Below are positions 37,136-47,466 of a stretch of 64,000 nucleotides of DNA, piece after piece (the first letter of the stretch is position 1; the number at the start of each line of letters is the position of its first letter). Both the position numbers and the translations under genes were made by a program. The notes below the pieces were generated by a model that did not search any database, was not told the DNA's origin, and saw only the letters and a list, made by a program, of their open reading frames with translations. This DNA is from Rheinheimera sp. MMS21-TC3 (GTDB lineage Bacteria > Pseudomonadota > Gammaproteobacteria > Enterobacterales > Alteromonadaceae). The stretch spans positions 3,072,109 to 3,136,108 of the forward strand of contig NZ_CP135084.1 of assembly GCF_032229285.1 (NCBI RefSeq), read 5' to 3'.

Positions 37136-40100
37136 ATGACGGATATATCTGCTTCGCCATTTAGTCAACAACAACTGCAACAATGGTTTGATACGGCAAC
37201 ATTTCATCGCGCTCAAGCTTACTTGCAAGCTGGTAAAGTCTTAAAGTTAGAGTATAACGACAACTTATCAGACATTACGGCGCAAGTCTGGGGAGCCGCG
37301 TTTGCCCCCTATCGCCAATATATTAGCTTGTCAGAAAAAAATGGCCTTTGGCAGTTACAAAACCGCTGTACTTGTCCGGTTGGAACTAGCTGTAAGCATG
37401 TGCTTGCCGTATTACTTAAGTTGCAACGCGATTATCAAGACTACAAGCTACAAATAGAGCAACAGCCCTTACGCGCTTTAGATAATTGGTTTACCCAGGT
37501 CGAGCAAACCTTGCAACCTAAAACTGAAGACAAAGACAGTATTTTGTATCTACTTTCTTATGGCCGGGCAGGCTTACAGCTTAACCCTAGACGAGTGCGT
37601 ATTAGTAAAAAAGGCGGCTATACCAAAGGTGTCGCTATTGGAAAATATGATTTAGTTAGCCCAAGCATGCCACCTTGGATAGATCCGCAAGATTACCGGT
37701 TACTTTCTTATTTTCGCGCTCAAAGCCAACACGACTTACCTGTATTAGAAGGTGAATGGGGCTTTTTGTTATTACAGCAATTGCTGGATACAGGCCGCTG
37801 CTTTTTTAGTGAAGCCCGTCATACTGTGCGCTGGGGCAACAAACAACGGATGCAGTTTCGCTGGCATAGCACCGAATCTGGTCAACAATTAACTTGGTCT
37901 GGTGATGATGCCGAGACTAAATTAGAGTTGGTGTACACTGAGCCGCCTTGCTATTTAAATACCAATAGTTATACCTTAGGCGAATTAGATACCGAGCTAA
38001 ATAGCCAACAGCTACGTTTATTAAAAAAAATCCCGGCTATTCCTCAACAAGCCTTAGCCTCTAGCATTGGTAGACTGCAGCAGCTATTTCAAAACCAAGC
38101 TCTGCCTGTACCTCAAGCGGCTGGTGTTAAACAAATTACTGCTAAAGCCAAACCAGTACTGCAATTAAAAATGCTAACAGTAGCCGCTAAAAAACGCAGA
38201 GAGCCTGTGGTTATTTTACAGTTTAATTATGCTAACTATTTATTACCGCTTAATTTAAACCAGCCGCAGACAGAACAATTTGATGGCGAAGATACTGTTT
38301 TCATTAAGCGCAGCCGTGCAATAGAAACTGCAGCCCTAGAGCAATTAATTGCACTTGAGTTACAACAGGTTGATATTGCTACCGCACCTTGGCAAGAGCA
38401 TAGTTGTTTTAATGCCGGCGCAGGGCCAGATAACCCTTTGCTATGGCAACCTTTTTTAGATGCACTACCGCAATTAGAGCAACAAGGCTGGCTAATAGAG
38501 CGTGATGAAGAATTTAATTTAGATATCTTAGTAGAAGCTCCTTATCTGCAAGTGGAAGATAGCAATAGCGGTGGCTTTTCATTAGCGGTACACGTCGATA
38601 TTAATGGCCAGCAAGTGCCATTATTACCCTTAATTAGCCAATGGTTACGCCAACATGGTTTACCAGAAGCCAATAAGCCTATTTGGCTGTCATTGCCACA
38701 AGGTAAATTAGCCTTAGCGCCCGAGCTTATTCAGCCGTTTATCGACACTATTTTGCAGCTGCTTAATCCGTCAAAACCGGCTTTTAGTATTGAGCTGCCG
38801 GCATTTAAAGCGGCTTTATTGTCTGAGGAAGTAGGCAAAGATCTTAAGTTTATTAATGCCCAAAGAGCCCAGAAACTTAGCCAGCTGCTACATAATTTTA
38901 GCGGGATTGATAATTGTACTATCCCCCAAGGTCTACAGGCGTCGCTTCGAGACTATCAGCACCAAGGCTTAAACTGGCTGCAGTTTTTACGCCAGTATGG
39001 TTTAGGTGGGATTTTGGCTGATGATATGGGCCTTGGCAAAACGCTACAGACGCTTAGTTTGCTTTTATTGCAACAGCAACAAGGTGAGCTAAAGCATCCA
39101 GCCTTAATTATTTGCCCTACTAGTGTGCTTGGCAATTGGTTAAATGAAGCAGCACGCTTTACCCCGCAATTACGGGTATTACAAGTGCATGGCAATAAGC
39201 GGCAAGCGCTGTTTAATCAACTGGCAGATTACGATGTTATTGTCACCACTTATCCTTTAGTCGTGCGCGATCTTAAACATTACCTGCAACAGCCTTTATC
39301 TACCGTTATTTTGGATGAAGCTCAGCATATAAAAAATGCTGGTAGCCAAGCGGCAAAAGCAGTACGGGCGCTAAAAGCAGATTTTAAACTCGCCTTAACA
39401 GGTACACCGCTGGAAAATCATTTAGGTGAACTAAAGTCTATTTTTGACTTTGTATTACCCGGTTTATTGGGTAATGATACACACTTTAATCAGGTATACC
39501 GCAAGCCGATTGAGAAGAATGGCGATATGGAGCGAGCTCATGCTTTAAAACAACGTATAGCGCCATTTATTTTACGCCGTACTAAAGCACAAGTTGCTGC
39601 CGAATTACCCGAAAAAACCGAAATAATTCAATTATTAGAATTGGAAGCCGACCAACGTAACTTGTATGAAAGTATTCGTTTAGTTATGGAAACTAAGATA
39701 CGAGAGCTGTTTATTCAAAAAGGCGTTGCCGCTAGCCAAATTCAATATTTAGATGCACTGCTTAAATTACGCCAAGCATGCTGTGATGCCCGCTTAGTGC
39801 CAGTTGAACATGCTCGGTCGGTAAAAAGTAATGCCAAATTACAATGGTTGCGCGATACCCTACCCGAAATGCTAGAAGAAGGTCGTAATATTTTATTATT
39901 TAGCCAGTTTGCTAGCATGCTTACATTAATTGAAGACGAACTAAAAGCATTAAAAATTAGTTACAGTAAACTAACCGGGCAAACTAAACATAGACAACAA
40001 CAAATTGATGCTTTTCAACAAGGCGAAACTCGAGTGTTTTTAATCAGTTTAAAAGCCGGGGGCACAGGTTTAAACTTAACCGCAGCCGATACAGTAATCC

Positions 40101-40339
40101 ATTATGATCCTTGGTGGAACCCCGCAGCTGAAGCTCAAGCCACGGACAGAGCGCACCGTATAGGTCAAGATAAAGCTGTTTTTGTGTACAAGCTTATTGC
40201 TAGCAATACAGTAGAACAAAAGGTACAACTTTTACAGCAGCATAAACAACAATTGGCTGACCAAATGTTTGCTGGCAGTAAAGGCCAGCCGTGGCAAGGT
40301 AAAGCAGATGATTTATTAGCTTTATTCAGCACGGATTAA
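37136..40339 (+). CDS. SNF2-family helicase with SWIM zinc finger
   Basis: A 1067-residue ATP-dependent DNA translocase. A SWIM zinc finger (CTCPVGTSCKHVLAVLL, about 80-97) is near the N-terminus. A middle region of unknown fold (100-590) follows, then the SNF2 motor: Walker A DDMGLGKTLQTL (about 630), DEAQ box (VILDEAQHI), and motif VI in ATDRAHRIGQDKAVFVYKLIA. Such proteins remodel DNA-bound complexes. Similar bacterial SNF2 proteins are unrelated to the restriction-linked ones, and no defence genes are nearby. It is divergent from comM. Confidence 0.92.
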   Translation: MTDISASPFSQQQLQQWFDTATFHRAQAYLQAGKVLKLEYNDNLSDITAQVWGAAFAPYRQYISLSEKNGLWQLQNRCTCPVGTSCKHVLAVLLKLQRDYQDYKLQIEQQPLRALDNWFTQVEQTLQPKTEDKDSILYLLSYGRAGLQLNPRRVRISKKGGYTKGVAIGKYDLVSPSMPPWIDPQDYRLLSYFRAQSQHDLPVLEGEWGFLLLQQLLDTGRCFFSEARHTVRWGNKQRMQFRWHSTESGQQLTWSGDDAETKLELVYTEPPCYLNTNSYTLGELDTELNSQQLRLLKKIPAIPQQALASSIGRLQQLFQNQALPVPQAAGVKQITAKAKPVLQLKMLTVAAKKRREPVVILQFNYANYLLPLNLNQPQTEQFDGEDTVFIKRSRAIETAALEQLIALELQQVDIATAPWQEHSCFNAGAGPDNPLLWQPFLDALPQLEQQGWLIERDEEFNLDILVEAPYLQVEDSNSGGFSLAVHVDINGQQVPLLPLISQWLRQHGLPEANKPIWLSLPQGKLALAPELIQPFIDTILQLLNPSKPAFSIELPAFKAALLSEEVGKDLKFINAQRAQKLSQLLHNFSGIDNCTIPQGLQASLRDYQHQGLNWLQFLRQYGLGGILADDMGLGKTLQTLSLLLLQQQQGELKHPALIICPTSVLGNWLNEAARFTPQLRVLQVHGNKRQALFNQLADYDVIVTTYPLVVRDLKHYLQQPLSTVILDEAQHIKNAGSQAAKAVRALKADFKLALTGTPLENHLGELKSIFDFVLPGLLGNDTHFNQVYRKPIEKNGDMERAHALKQRIAPFILRRTKAQVAAELPEKTEIIQLLELEADQRNLYESIRLVMETKIRELFIQKGVAASQIQYLDALLKLRQACCDARLVPVEHARSVKSNAKLQWLRDTLPEMLEEGRNILLFSQFASMLTLIEDELKALKISYSKLTGQTKHRQQQIDAFQQGETRVFLISLKAGGTGLNLTAADTVIHYDPWWNPAAEAQATDRAHRIGQDKAVFVYKLIASNTVEQKVQLLQQHKQQLADQMFAGSKGQPWQGKADDLLALFSTD

Positions 40340-40407
40340 ACTGAATTATGTAAGCTAAATCAGATAATAATCGTAGTTTCACTGTCGTATATATTAGGTA
40401 GTAGTGA

Positions 40408-41157
40408 ATGAAGTATCGTATTTTAACTGTTATTACAGTTATCGTTTTAATCTTAACCAGCTTACAGTTAAATGCAGCACCTAGTAGTTTTAACCAAGCA
40501 AAAGTTATGGCTCAAGCTATTTATGCCCCACAAAGCAATAGCTTTTATTGTAACTGCCCTATTCAATGGCAAGGTAAGAAAGGTATACCTGATTTAGCCG
40601 CTTGTGGTTATCAAGTGCGAAAGAATACAAATCGTGCCAATAGAATTGAGTGGGAACACGTCATGCCAGCCCATCATTTTGGTCACCAAAGACAGTGTTG
40701 GCAAAATGGTGGTCGAAAAAACTGCATAAAAAACGACGCAGTATTTAAAAGCATGGAAGCAGACTTATATAACTTAAAACCCGCTATTGGCGAAGTTAAC
40801 GGCGATCGCAGTAACTATCAATTTACTATGCTGCCATCTACCTCAGTTCAGCATGGAGCCTGCCCAGTAAAAATAGACTTTAAACAGCGTAGCATTGAGC
40901 CTGCAGCGGTTATTCGTGGTGACATAGCTCGAATTTATTTTTATATGGCGGATAAATATGCCCTTACGCTATCAAGGCAGCAACAGCAATTATTTATGGC
41001 TTGGCATAATCAAGATCCGGTCGATGCAAACGAGCGTGAACTTAACCAACAATTAGCCATTGCCATGGACCACGACAATCCTTTTGTTAGCGGCCTACGT
41101 GAATGGCACTTAGGCTACCAACCTAGGGGATACGGTTTACCCGCAGCTGAGCGCTAA
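40408..41157 (+). CDS. endA: Endonuclease I (EndA/Vvn family), periplasmic
   Basis: EndA is an exported, nonspecific DNA/RNA endonuclease with a beta-beta-alpha-metal fold. The signal peptide is residues 1-23. The active site region NRIEWEHVMPAHHFG (about 75-89) and the NLKPAIGEVNGDRSN segment are conserved, and eight cysteines, usual for the Vibrio enzymes, are visible. It is convergent with, and overlaps by 4 bases, the GGDEF gene behind it. The length is 249 residues. Confidence 0.95.
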   Translation: MKYRILTVITVIVLILTSLQLNAAPSSFNQAKVMAQAIYAPQSNSFYCNCPIQWQGKKGIPDLAACGYQVRKNTNRANRIEWEHVMPAHHFGHQRQCWQNGGRKNCIKNDAVFKSMEADLYNLKPAIGEVNGDRSNYQFTMLPSTSVQHGACPVKIDFKQRSIEPAAVIRGDIARIYFYMADKYALTLSRQQQQLFMAWHNQDPVDANERELNQQLAIAMDHDNPFVSGLREWHLGYQPRGYGLPAAER

Positions 41158-43220
41158 CTTACATTACCACCAGGGCCTGTTACTGTAGACACCTTTACCA
41201 TGCCCTTACGGATAGCACTTGCTAAGTCTGTGTAAAGCAAGCTTTCAGCCTGCTCATAGCTAACGGCTAAACCATTAATCATACATACCTGATTACGGCC
41301 ATTAGCCTTGCTAAGATACAGCGCCATATCAGCAATCTGTAATACTTTTTCCCAGTTTAATAACTCCTCACTAACCCCCGAAAAAGGTAAATGAATAAAG
41401 CCACCACTAGCCGTTACATTAATACTATGCTTTTTAAATTCAACCGGCTGCTCAGCAATAACCTGTAAAACACGCTGAATAAAATCTGCAATTTTACTTG
41501 CTGAGATATCATTTAAGAGCAATAGAATTTCTTCGCCCCCCCAGCGCACTATTAAATCTTCAGTGCGACAAGTCGCCTGTAAACGCTGGCTTAGCTCTAT
41601 TAAAACAGCATCACCTACGCTGTGGCCGTAGTGGTCATTAATTCGCTTAAAAAAATCAATATCTAATAATAGTAGCCCCGTTAAACTAAGATTATTATCT
41701 TTTTCGCGCAACCCCTGCTTACTGCGTTTTTCCATATATTGTTGCAAGGCTCGACGATTATACAAGCCGGTTAATGGATCTCGTTGCGATTGCAACGCTA
41801 GCTGCTTATTGGTTTCATTTAACTTAAGGTTAGAGCGCCTAACTTTACGATACAGCTGCCACAAGCCCACACCTGTAAATAGTATTAATAATACAATTAG
41901 CAGCATTAGTTTTTGCTGCAATTGTTTGTTTGTTAGTAACTCTGCTTTAAGTTTATTTTCTTGCTCTAACAATATAATGGTCTGCGCTTTAGATTTATTA
42001 TCATAGCGATTTTGTAGCTCATTTAAGCGTGACTCTCTATCTGTAGAACGAATATCTTCACGCAATTGCATCAGTAGCAATAAGCTCTCTACCTGCTGCT
42101 TATACATACCCGCGGCAGCATAAGCTTTAGGTAGCCACTCATAAAAAGATTCATATTGAGACTTAGTGCCATTATGCTCAAAATACGCTAAATTTGTTTG
42201 CATTTGCGCAATGCCTTCAGCGTGTTCACCGTCCATCACTTTAATAAAACCTAAGTTCATTCTAATGAGATGTTGTAGATTTTCATCGGCTAATTTTTCT
42301 GCTAACGGCAAAGCTTTAAGTAACACTTTTTTTGCAGCGGCATATTGCTCAAGCTCTATATAAGCAGCCCCAATATTATTTTCAAATATTAAAACTAAGC
42401 CTTCAATATTAGCATTAACCACAACCTCTAAACCTTGTTCATAGACCTTTATGGCTTCAGTAAAGTTTTTTTCTGCGTTAGAGATATAACCTAATAATAA
42501 ATATAGCTGAGGTAAATAATCATTAAACTGATATTTAATAGCATCTGCAAGCAATTCCTCAGTAATCTGTCGGCTTTCACTCCAGTTCTTAAGCTCAGTA
42601 TGAACTAAGGCAATATTATAATTAAGAAAGGCTCTGCGCCGTAATTTAGCGGCATTATCTGTTTCACTTACGGCATCTAAGGCGCCAATATAATGTTGTA
42701 GGGCTTTTTCATATTTACTATCGGTCTGAAATAACCGGCCTAAAACATTATGGGCATAAAATCTAACTCTAGGATCTGTCGCTTGCTCAAGTGCTAGCTC
42801 AGCTTGCTCTGAATTAATGACTGCATCATTTAACTTTTGCTGAAACATTAATAGCTCTATTTCAGTAGCATAGACTTCACTGTGAATATTTTGATTCTCG
42901 GTTTCTGCAGCAATTTTTAGCAACTGCTGTAACAGTTTATTGCTGAGCTCAAAATCTTTAGCAAAATAAGCATTAGTAGATAAATACCCCAGTAATCTGG
43001 CGCGACTTTGTAAGGCGGGATTAAGGCTAGAGGTTTCAGCGAGTTCTGCTATTAACGCCATACTCGACTCTCTATCGTTTTGAGATAGCTCTACATATTT
43101 ATCAAGCTGTTGCTCTAGTTTTGGATCAACATCACCTTCTTGAGCTTGAGCAAAAGCAGTGCTAAGAAACAAGCTAAAAAGCAAGAGCAGGGTATATACA
43201 AAGTAGTGCCGTACCATCAT
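41154..43220 (-). CDS. TPR-TM-GGDEF protein, diguanylate cyclase paralog 1
   Basis: A 688-residue envelope-anchored protein. The signal peptide is at 1-24 and TPR-like helical repeats extend from about 35 to 390. A coiled coil is at about 395-435, a membrane helix at about 438-457, and a GGDEF domain from about 480. The metal-binding DIDFFKRINDHYGHSVGD is intact. The active-site motif reads GGEEI rather than GGEEF, preceded by the RxxD inhibitory site (RTED). It probably makes c-di-GMP in the cytoplasm in response to a signal read by the periplasmic TPRs. It ends VTGPGGNVS. It is the last gene of a five-gene cluster with two close paralogs. Confidence 0.85.
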   Translation of the reverse strand: MMVRHYFVYTLLLLFSLFLSTAFAQAQEGDVDPKLEQQLDKYVELSQNDRESSMALIAELAETSSLNPALQSRARLLGYLSTNAYFAKDFELSNKLLQQLLKIAAETENQNIHSEVYATEIELLMFQQKLNDAVINSEQAELALEQATDPRVRFYAHNVLGRLFQTDSKYEKALQHYIGALDAVSETDNAAKLRRRAFLNYNIALVHTELKNWSESRQITEELLADAIKYQFNDYLPQLYLLLGYISNAEKNFTEAIKVYEQGLEVVVNANIEGLVLIFENNIGAAYIELEQYAAAKKVLLKALPLAEKLADENLQHLIRMNLGFIKVMDGEHAEGIAQMQTNLAYFEHNGTKSQYESFYEWLPKAYAAAGMYKQQVESLLLLMQLREDIRSTDRESRLNELQNRYDNKSKAQTIILLEQENKLKAELLTNKQLQQKLMLLIVLLILFTGVGLWQLYRKVRRSNLKLNETNKQLALQSQRDPLTGLYNRRALQQYMEKRSKQGLREKDNNLSLTGLLLLDIDFFKRINDHYGHSVGDAVLIELSQRLQATCRTEDLIVRWGGEEILLLLNDISASKIADFIQRVLQVIAEQPVEFKKHSINVTASGGFIHLPFSGVSEELLNWEKVLQIADMALYLSKANGRNQVCMINGLAVSYEQAESLLYTDLASAIRKGMVKVSTVTGPGGNVS

Positions 43221-43295
43221 AGCTAATTTACCTAAAACAGCGATATTATCCCTAATAAAACATATCCTAATAACCTATATCTGACAGATATATAG

Positions 43296-43676
43296 TTAAG
43301 GGTCCTTGGCAAAGGGCATACAGCTTACTTTAGTTAGCTCTACCCGTTTTTCGCTACTTTCATCTTGGAGCCAACAGCGTTTATTATCTAGCCATAAGCT
43401 ATATGTACGAGTTGGTAACTGATGTCGCCCCATTATAGGTAAACCCCTAGAGTCTCGTAGTAGTGCTTGTTCAATAATCAATATATTGTCGTTGGTCAGT
43501 ACAGTATCAGACAACTTCACCGGTGCCCCGCCCGATAACGCTATTATGCCTTGCTGTAACTGCAGTTTAACATCAGCATTCACCATGTTAAGTACTGCAG
43601 GCTGGGCAGCAGTTGTCATATTCTGGCAACCAAAAGCCAAGATAACGCTAGCCACTAAAGTTAATTTTTTCATCAT
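43296..43676 (-). CDS. Small lipoprotein or exported protein of unknown function
   Basis: I do not recognise the family. The 126 residues begin with a lipoprotein-like signal (SVILAFGCQN, Cys at about 17). Two further cysteines lie in the C-terminal part (CWLQD and SCMPFAKDP). The body is mixed alpha/beta with LPIMGRHQLPTRTYSLW. Its ATG overlaps the stop of the S41 protease gene, so it is translationally coupled to it and may be its inhibitor or partner. No motif supports this directly. Confidence 0.65.
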   Translation of the reverse strand: MMKKLTLVASVILAFGCQNMTTAAQPAVLNMVNADVKLQLQQGIIALSGGAPVKLSDTVLTNDNILIIEQALLRDSRGLPIMGRHQLPTRTYSLWLDNKRCWLQDESSEKRVELTKVSCMPFAKDP

Positions 43677-45295
43677 TACTCCAGTGGTAAAATCGGCATA
43701 CTAATCCGGTTATCTAAAAGTAGATTAGGTTGTTTTAGTTTAAACTCAACTGTACCAGTTTCTTTGACTGCCGCGAATGAATCTGTTTTATCTACTTGTT
43801 GTGATACTGATGCAGCAACGACAGGACAGCTATGATGTTTTGCAAAATATAAAGCTGTATTTAAACTCGCTTCGGCAGTGTTACCCAAATTATGTTTAAA
43901 ATCATCTTCTACTGCACAGCCTTTAACATCTGCTGCATAAACCGGATATTCTACTGGTATAAAACCATCAGCGTAGTCACCAAAACCTTTAGCATTTATG
44001 CCAGAGAATTGCACGGTAAAATATGTAAGGCCACAGTTGTCTGCTGGATAAAAGCCATAAGGCTTACCGCAAGTTTGGCCGCCTATTTGAATTACTTCAA
44101 CATCTACGCCACGCAAAGCATTCATAAAGGCTTCGCTTGCCGAACAAGTTGACTCACTCGTAAGGACAAAGACTCTATTTAAACCTAGTGTAGGTAATGC
44201 CTGTGATGTTAACCGGCCCTGATTGTAATCAATAACAGTATCATAAAAAGGCATTGGCTGTAGCGGAGCACCCGTTACTGGGTTCGTATTTGGATATTTA
44301 TCATTAAACTGTACTTTTTCAAAAAAGCGATCTTGGATAATATTATTGCCAGCAACCATATATCCAAACTGTGATGCTAAAGCTAACAAGCCACCACCGT
44401 TATAGCGTAAATCAATCACTAGCTCTGAAATGTTTTCTGTACCGAATTTTTCTATGGCACTTATAAGTTGTGGTTGGGCTATAGCGATATGGCTGTTAAA
44501 CACCAAATAGCCCACTTTGCCAATATCGGTATTTATTACCGAGACATTTTGCACTGGTGTAGTAGCAACATCTGCAGATTGCACATTGTAAGTCATTTGA
44601 TTTCCGGCCACTTTCTGCATAACAATCTGATGCGATTCACCTGCTGAACTCGGATACAGACCGGCTAAAATTTTTGCAAGCCCCTCATCAGTATTATCAT
44701 TTACAAAGTCGACACCATTAACAAATCTAACCTCATCACCACGGCTAATACCCGCACTAGCAGCTGGCGAACCAGGCTCGGTATAAGCAACCGTCAGTTT
44801 GCGCGGTGGTACGCCTTGATTTAAGTGCCAGCTAATTCCGTAACCTGATTCAACACCACTTTGAGTTTGCTGCAAATAATCGGCAGTATTCTGTACAAAG
44901 TGGAACTTATCTTTACTAGCACCAGAATCGGTTTTGCCATCTGTTTTTAATCGATGAAAATAGTCGACAACATTGTAGCCGGCAGGATTAAGATCACTCA
45001 GTTCGCGGTACCATAAGTAAGTGCGGTTACTCCAAGAGCGCAGCCAAAGTTTTTCATGCAAAGCTGAGCCTACCTTATCTGGATAAGCTTTATTGCTAAA
45101 GGGGTCTATACCCTTGCGTGGTATCGCACAATAATCTTTCAATTTAGACTCTGCTAAATATTGACCTGGCGTATAAACAAGCTGATTACCCCCAGATATA
45201 TCATCAGTGTCAATCGAACTACCCGAGCCGCCACAGCCGGTAAGCAACAAGCTTATTGCAGCGACCATTAAGGTTAATTTATGAGGTAAATGCAC
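43676..45295 (-). CDS. S41-family serine protease lipoprotein with PDZ domain
   Basis: A 539-residue C-terminal-processing-type protease. A lipoprotein signal with LTGC (Cys21) anchors it to a membrane. A PDZ-like region is at about 160-230 (KLTVAYTEPGSPAASAGISRGDEV is its core). The S41 active site has the Ser in ESTCSASEAFMNAL (about 400) and the Lys region in GGQTCGKPYGF (about 425). Cysteines in the catalytic segments are unusual but compatible. It lies inside the GGDEF cluster, between two paralogs, and is coupled to a small lipoprotein gene. Its substrate is unknown. Confidence 0.88.
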   Translation of the reverse strand: MHLPHKLTLMVAAISLLLTGCGGSGSSIDTDDISGGNQLVYTPGQYLAESKLKDYCAIPRKGIDPFSNKAYPDKVGSALHEKLWLRSWSNRTYLWYRELSDLNPAGYNVVDYFHRLKTDGKTDSGASKDKFHFVQNTADYLQQTQSGVESGYGISWHLNQGVPPRKLTVAYTEPGSPAASAGISRGDEVRFVNGVDFVNDNTDEGLAKILAGLYPSSAGESHQIVMQKVAGNQMTYNVQSADVATTPVQNVSVINTDIGKVGYLVFNSHIAIAQPQLISAIEKFGTENISELVIDLRYNGGGLLALASQFGYMVAGNNIIQDRFFEKVQFNDKYPNTNPVTGAPLQPMPFYDTVIDYNQGRLTSQALPTLGLNRVFVLTSESTCSASEAFMNALRGVDVEVIQIGGQTCGKPYGFYPADNCGLTYFTVQFSGINAKGFGDYADGFIPVEYPVYAADVKGCAVEDDFKHNLGNTAEASLNTALYFAKHHSCPVVAASVSQQVDKTDSFAAVKETGTVEFKLKQPNLLLDNRISMPILPLE

Positions 45296-45361
45296 TTGAG
45301 CCTCTCCATGCTGTTTTGAAATACTTTTTATAATTAAAAATTTAATAGAACAAAACTAAGC

Positions 45362-47443
45362 CTAATTAACATTACCACCAGGTCCTGTCACTGTGGCCAC
45401 ATCTATCAACCCTTCTCGAATAGCGCCTGTCAGGTCAGTGTATAAGAGCGTTTCTGCTGTCGCAAAGTTTACATTTAAACCATTTATCATACACACTTGA
45501 TTGCGACCATTGGCTTTACTACGATAGAGCGCCATATCAGAAATTTGCATTACTTTTTCCCAATCCAGCTCTTGTTCACTGATATTAGCAAAAGGCAGGT
45601 GAATAAAGCCACCGCTGACACTAACATTAATCCTGTGTTGTTCATATTGTACTGGAGCCTCAGCAAGTTTATTTAAGATCCGCTTAATAAAAATAGGGAC
45701 TTTTTCTAAAGAGATATTATCTAATAACAATAAAATTTCTTCGCCGCCCCAGCGCACAACTAGGTCTTGTTCCCGGCAACTCTCTAACAAGCGCTTACTT
45801 ACTTCTATTAATACCGCATCACCCGCACTGTGGCCATAATGATCATTAATACGCTTAAAAAAATCAATGTCTAACATTAAGATGCCAGTTAAAGTACTTT
45901 CACTATCATTTTCGCGACGCTTTTTACTGCGGACCTCCATATGCTCATGTAAAGCACGACGATTATATAGCCCCGTTAAGGGATCACGTTGTGATTGAAT
46001 TGCTAATTGTTGGTTAGTTTCGGATAGCTTTTTATTAGATTGGCGAACTTTACGATATAAAGAGTACAAAGCAACAGCGGCAAAAAGCATTAATATTACA
46101 AAAAGCAAAGTTAACTTCTGTTGTAATTGCTGATTTTCTAATAGCTGAGCTTTTAAAGTGTTTTCATGCTCTAAAATTGTAATTTGCTGCGCCTTTGCTT
46201 TAGTGTCATAGCGGTTTTGCAATTCATTTAAGCGTGCTTCACGCACTGTAGTGCGAATATCCTCACGCAAAGCCATGCGTTCAAGTAATAAATCTGCTTG
46301 TTCTTGGTATCTGCCTGCCACCGCATAAGCATCAGATAAAGAATCATAATATGATTCAAAATCTACTTTTGTCGCATGCTGTCTAAAATAATCCATGCTA
46401 GCTTTAATTTGCTCAATACCAGCATCGTGCTCACCTTCTAATACGCGAATATAGCCTAAATTTAATAGCGATAGCTGTCGACTATATTCATTACCTATAC
46501 TTATTGCACGCTGCTTAGCTCGCTCTAATATAGTTTTTGCTTGTTCAATTTGTTTAAGATCAATATGACTAACAGCTAAATTATTCTCAAAGGTTAAAGC
46601 TAAACGTTTATTACCATTGGCTAGCGCAGCTTCTAAACCTAAAGTATCAAATTGAATAGCATCTTCTAAGCGCTGTTCTATTCCTGCTATATAACCCAGC
46701 AATAAATAAAAATTGGGTAACATATCTAAGTGCTGATATTTAATGGCATCTCGCACTAACTGCTCTGTTAGCTGTTTTGCTTGCGACCAGTTTTTTAATT
46801 CAGCATGCACCCTTGCCATATTAAAATTTAAAAATGCTCGGCGGCGTAAAGTAAATTTATCATTGGTTTGCGTAATAACATCCATGCCACTTATAAAGTG
46901 CTGCAAGGCCAGCTCATACTGAGTGTCAGCTCGATACAGCCTGCCTAATACATTGTGGCCAAAATAAGCTATTCGTAAGTCTGTTGTATGTGGTAATAAG
47001 TCTACTAATACATCGGCTTTAAGAATGGCATCATCCAGCTTGTTCTGAAATAGCAGCAACTCTAACTCAGTAGCATAAATTTCAGTTAACACATTCGGGT
47101 TATCAGTAACTTCTGTAAGCTGCAACATTTGCTGCAATAATGCGTCAGTTTCAGCTTCATTTTTTACATCAATATCAGTTTTATAATAAGAATCTGTTAT
47201 TAAATAACCTAGCAGCCGCGCTTTACTGGCTACAGCTGGGTTATTAGCATTACCATAGGATAGCTTTAGCTGCTGCAATAAGTCTCCTGCCTCAGCCTCT
47301 TTATTATCATCAATAAGCTGAATATAACGTTCTAGCTCTTGCTCTAATTCGACATCTACTCCAGTAGCGCCTAGAGGTAGAAAGCAGAATAAAAATGCAA
47401 AAGCAATAAGGTATCGCAAAGTAAACAGCTTAATATGCATCAT
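45362..47443 (-). CDS. TPR-TM-GGDEF protein, diguanylate cyclase paralog 2
   Basis: A 693-residue paralog with the same layout as its neighbours: a signal peptide, periplasmic TPR repeats, a coiled coil, one membrane helix (LTLLFVILMLFAAVALYSLY) and a GGDEF domain. The GGDEF region keeps LDIDFFKRINDHYGHSAGD, the I-site REQD and the GGEEI motif. From the membrane helix to the C-terminus it is nearly identical to paralog 3, which points to a recent tandem duplication. It ends in VTGPGGNVN. The two are only 23 bases apart and are probably co-transcribed. Confidence 0.85.
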   Translation of the reverse strand: MMHIKLFTLRYLIAFAFLFCFLPLGATGVDVELEQELERYIQLIDDNKEAEAGDLLQQLKLSYGNANNPAVASKARLLGYLITDSYYKTDIDVKNEAETDALLQQMLQLTEVTDNPNVLTEIYATELELLLFQNKLDDAILKADVLVDLLPHTTDLRIAYFGHNVLGRLYRADTQYELALQHFISGMDVITQTNDKFTLRRRAFLNFNMARVHAELKNWSQAKQLTEQLVRDAIKYQHLDMLPNFYLLLGYIAGIEQRLEDAIQFDTLGLEAALANGNKRLALTFENNLAVSHIDLKQIEQAKTILERAKQRAISIGNEYSRQLSLLNLGYIRVLEGEHDAGIEQIKASMDYFRQHATKVDFESYYDSLSDAYAVAGRYQEQADLLLERMALREDIRTTVREARLNELQNRYDTKAKAQQITILEHENTLKAQLLENQQLQQKLTLLFVILMLFAAVALYSLYRKVRQSNKKLSETNQQLAIQSQRDPLTGLYNRRALHEHMEVRSKKRRENDSESTLTGILMLDIDFFKRINDHYGHSAGDAVLIEVSKRLLESCREQDLVVRWGGEEILLLLDNISLEKVPIFIKRILNKLAEAPVQYEQHRINVSVSGGFIHLPFANISEQELDWEKVMQISDMALYRSKANGRNQVCMINGLNVNFATAETLLYTDLTGAIREGLIDVATVTGPGGNVN

Positions 47444-47466
47444 AAAACTTTATACCTAATTTAAGA

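Noticed and set aside
37136..41157. SNF2 helicase plus nuclease as a defence system
   Set aside because: The helicase has a SWIM finger typical of chromosomal SNF2 proteins and the nuclease is a periplasmic EndA with its own signal peptide. No methylase or other defence gene is near.
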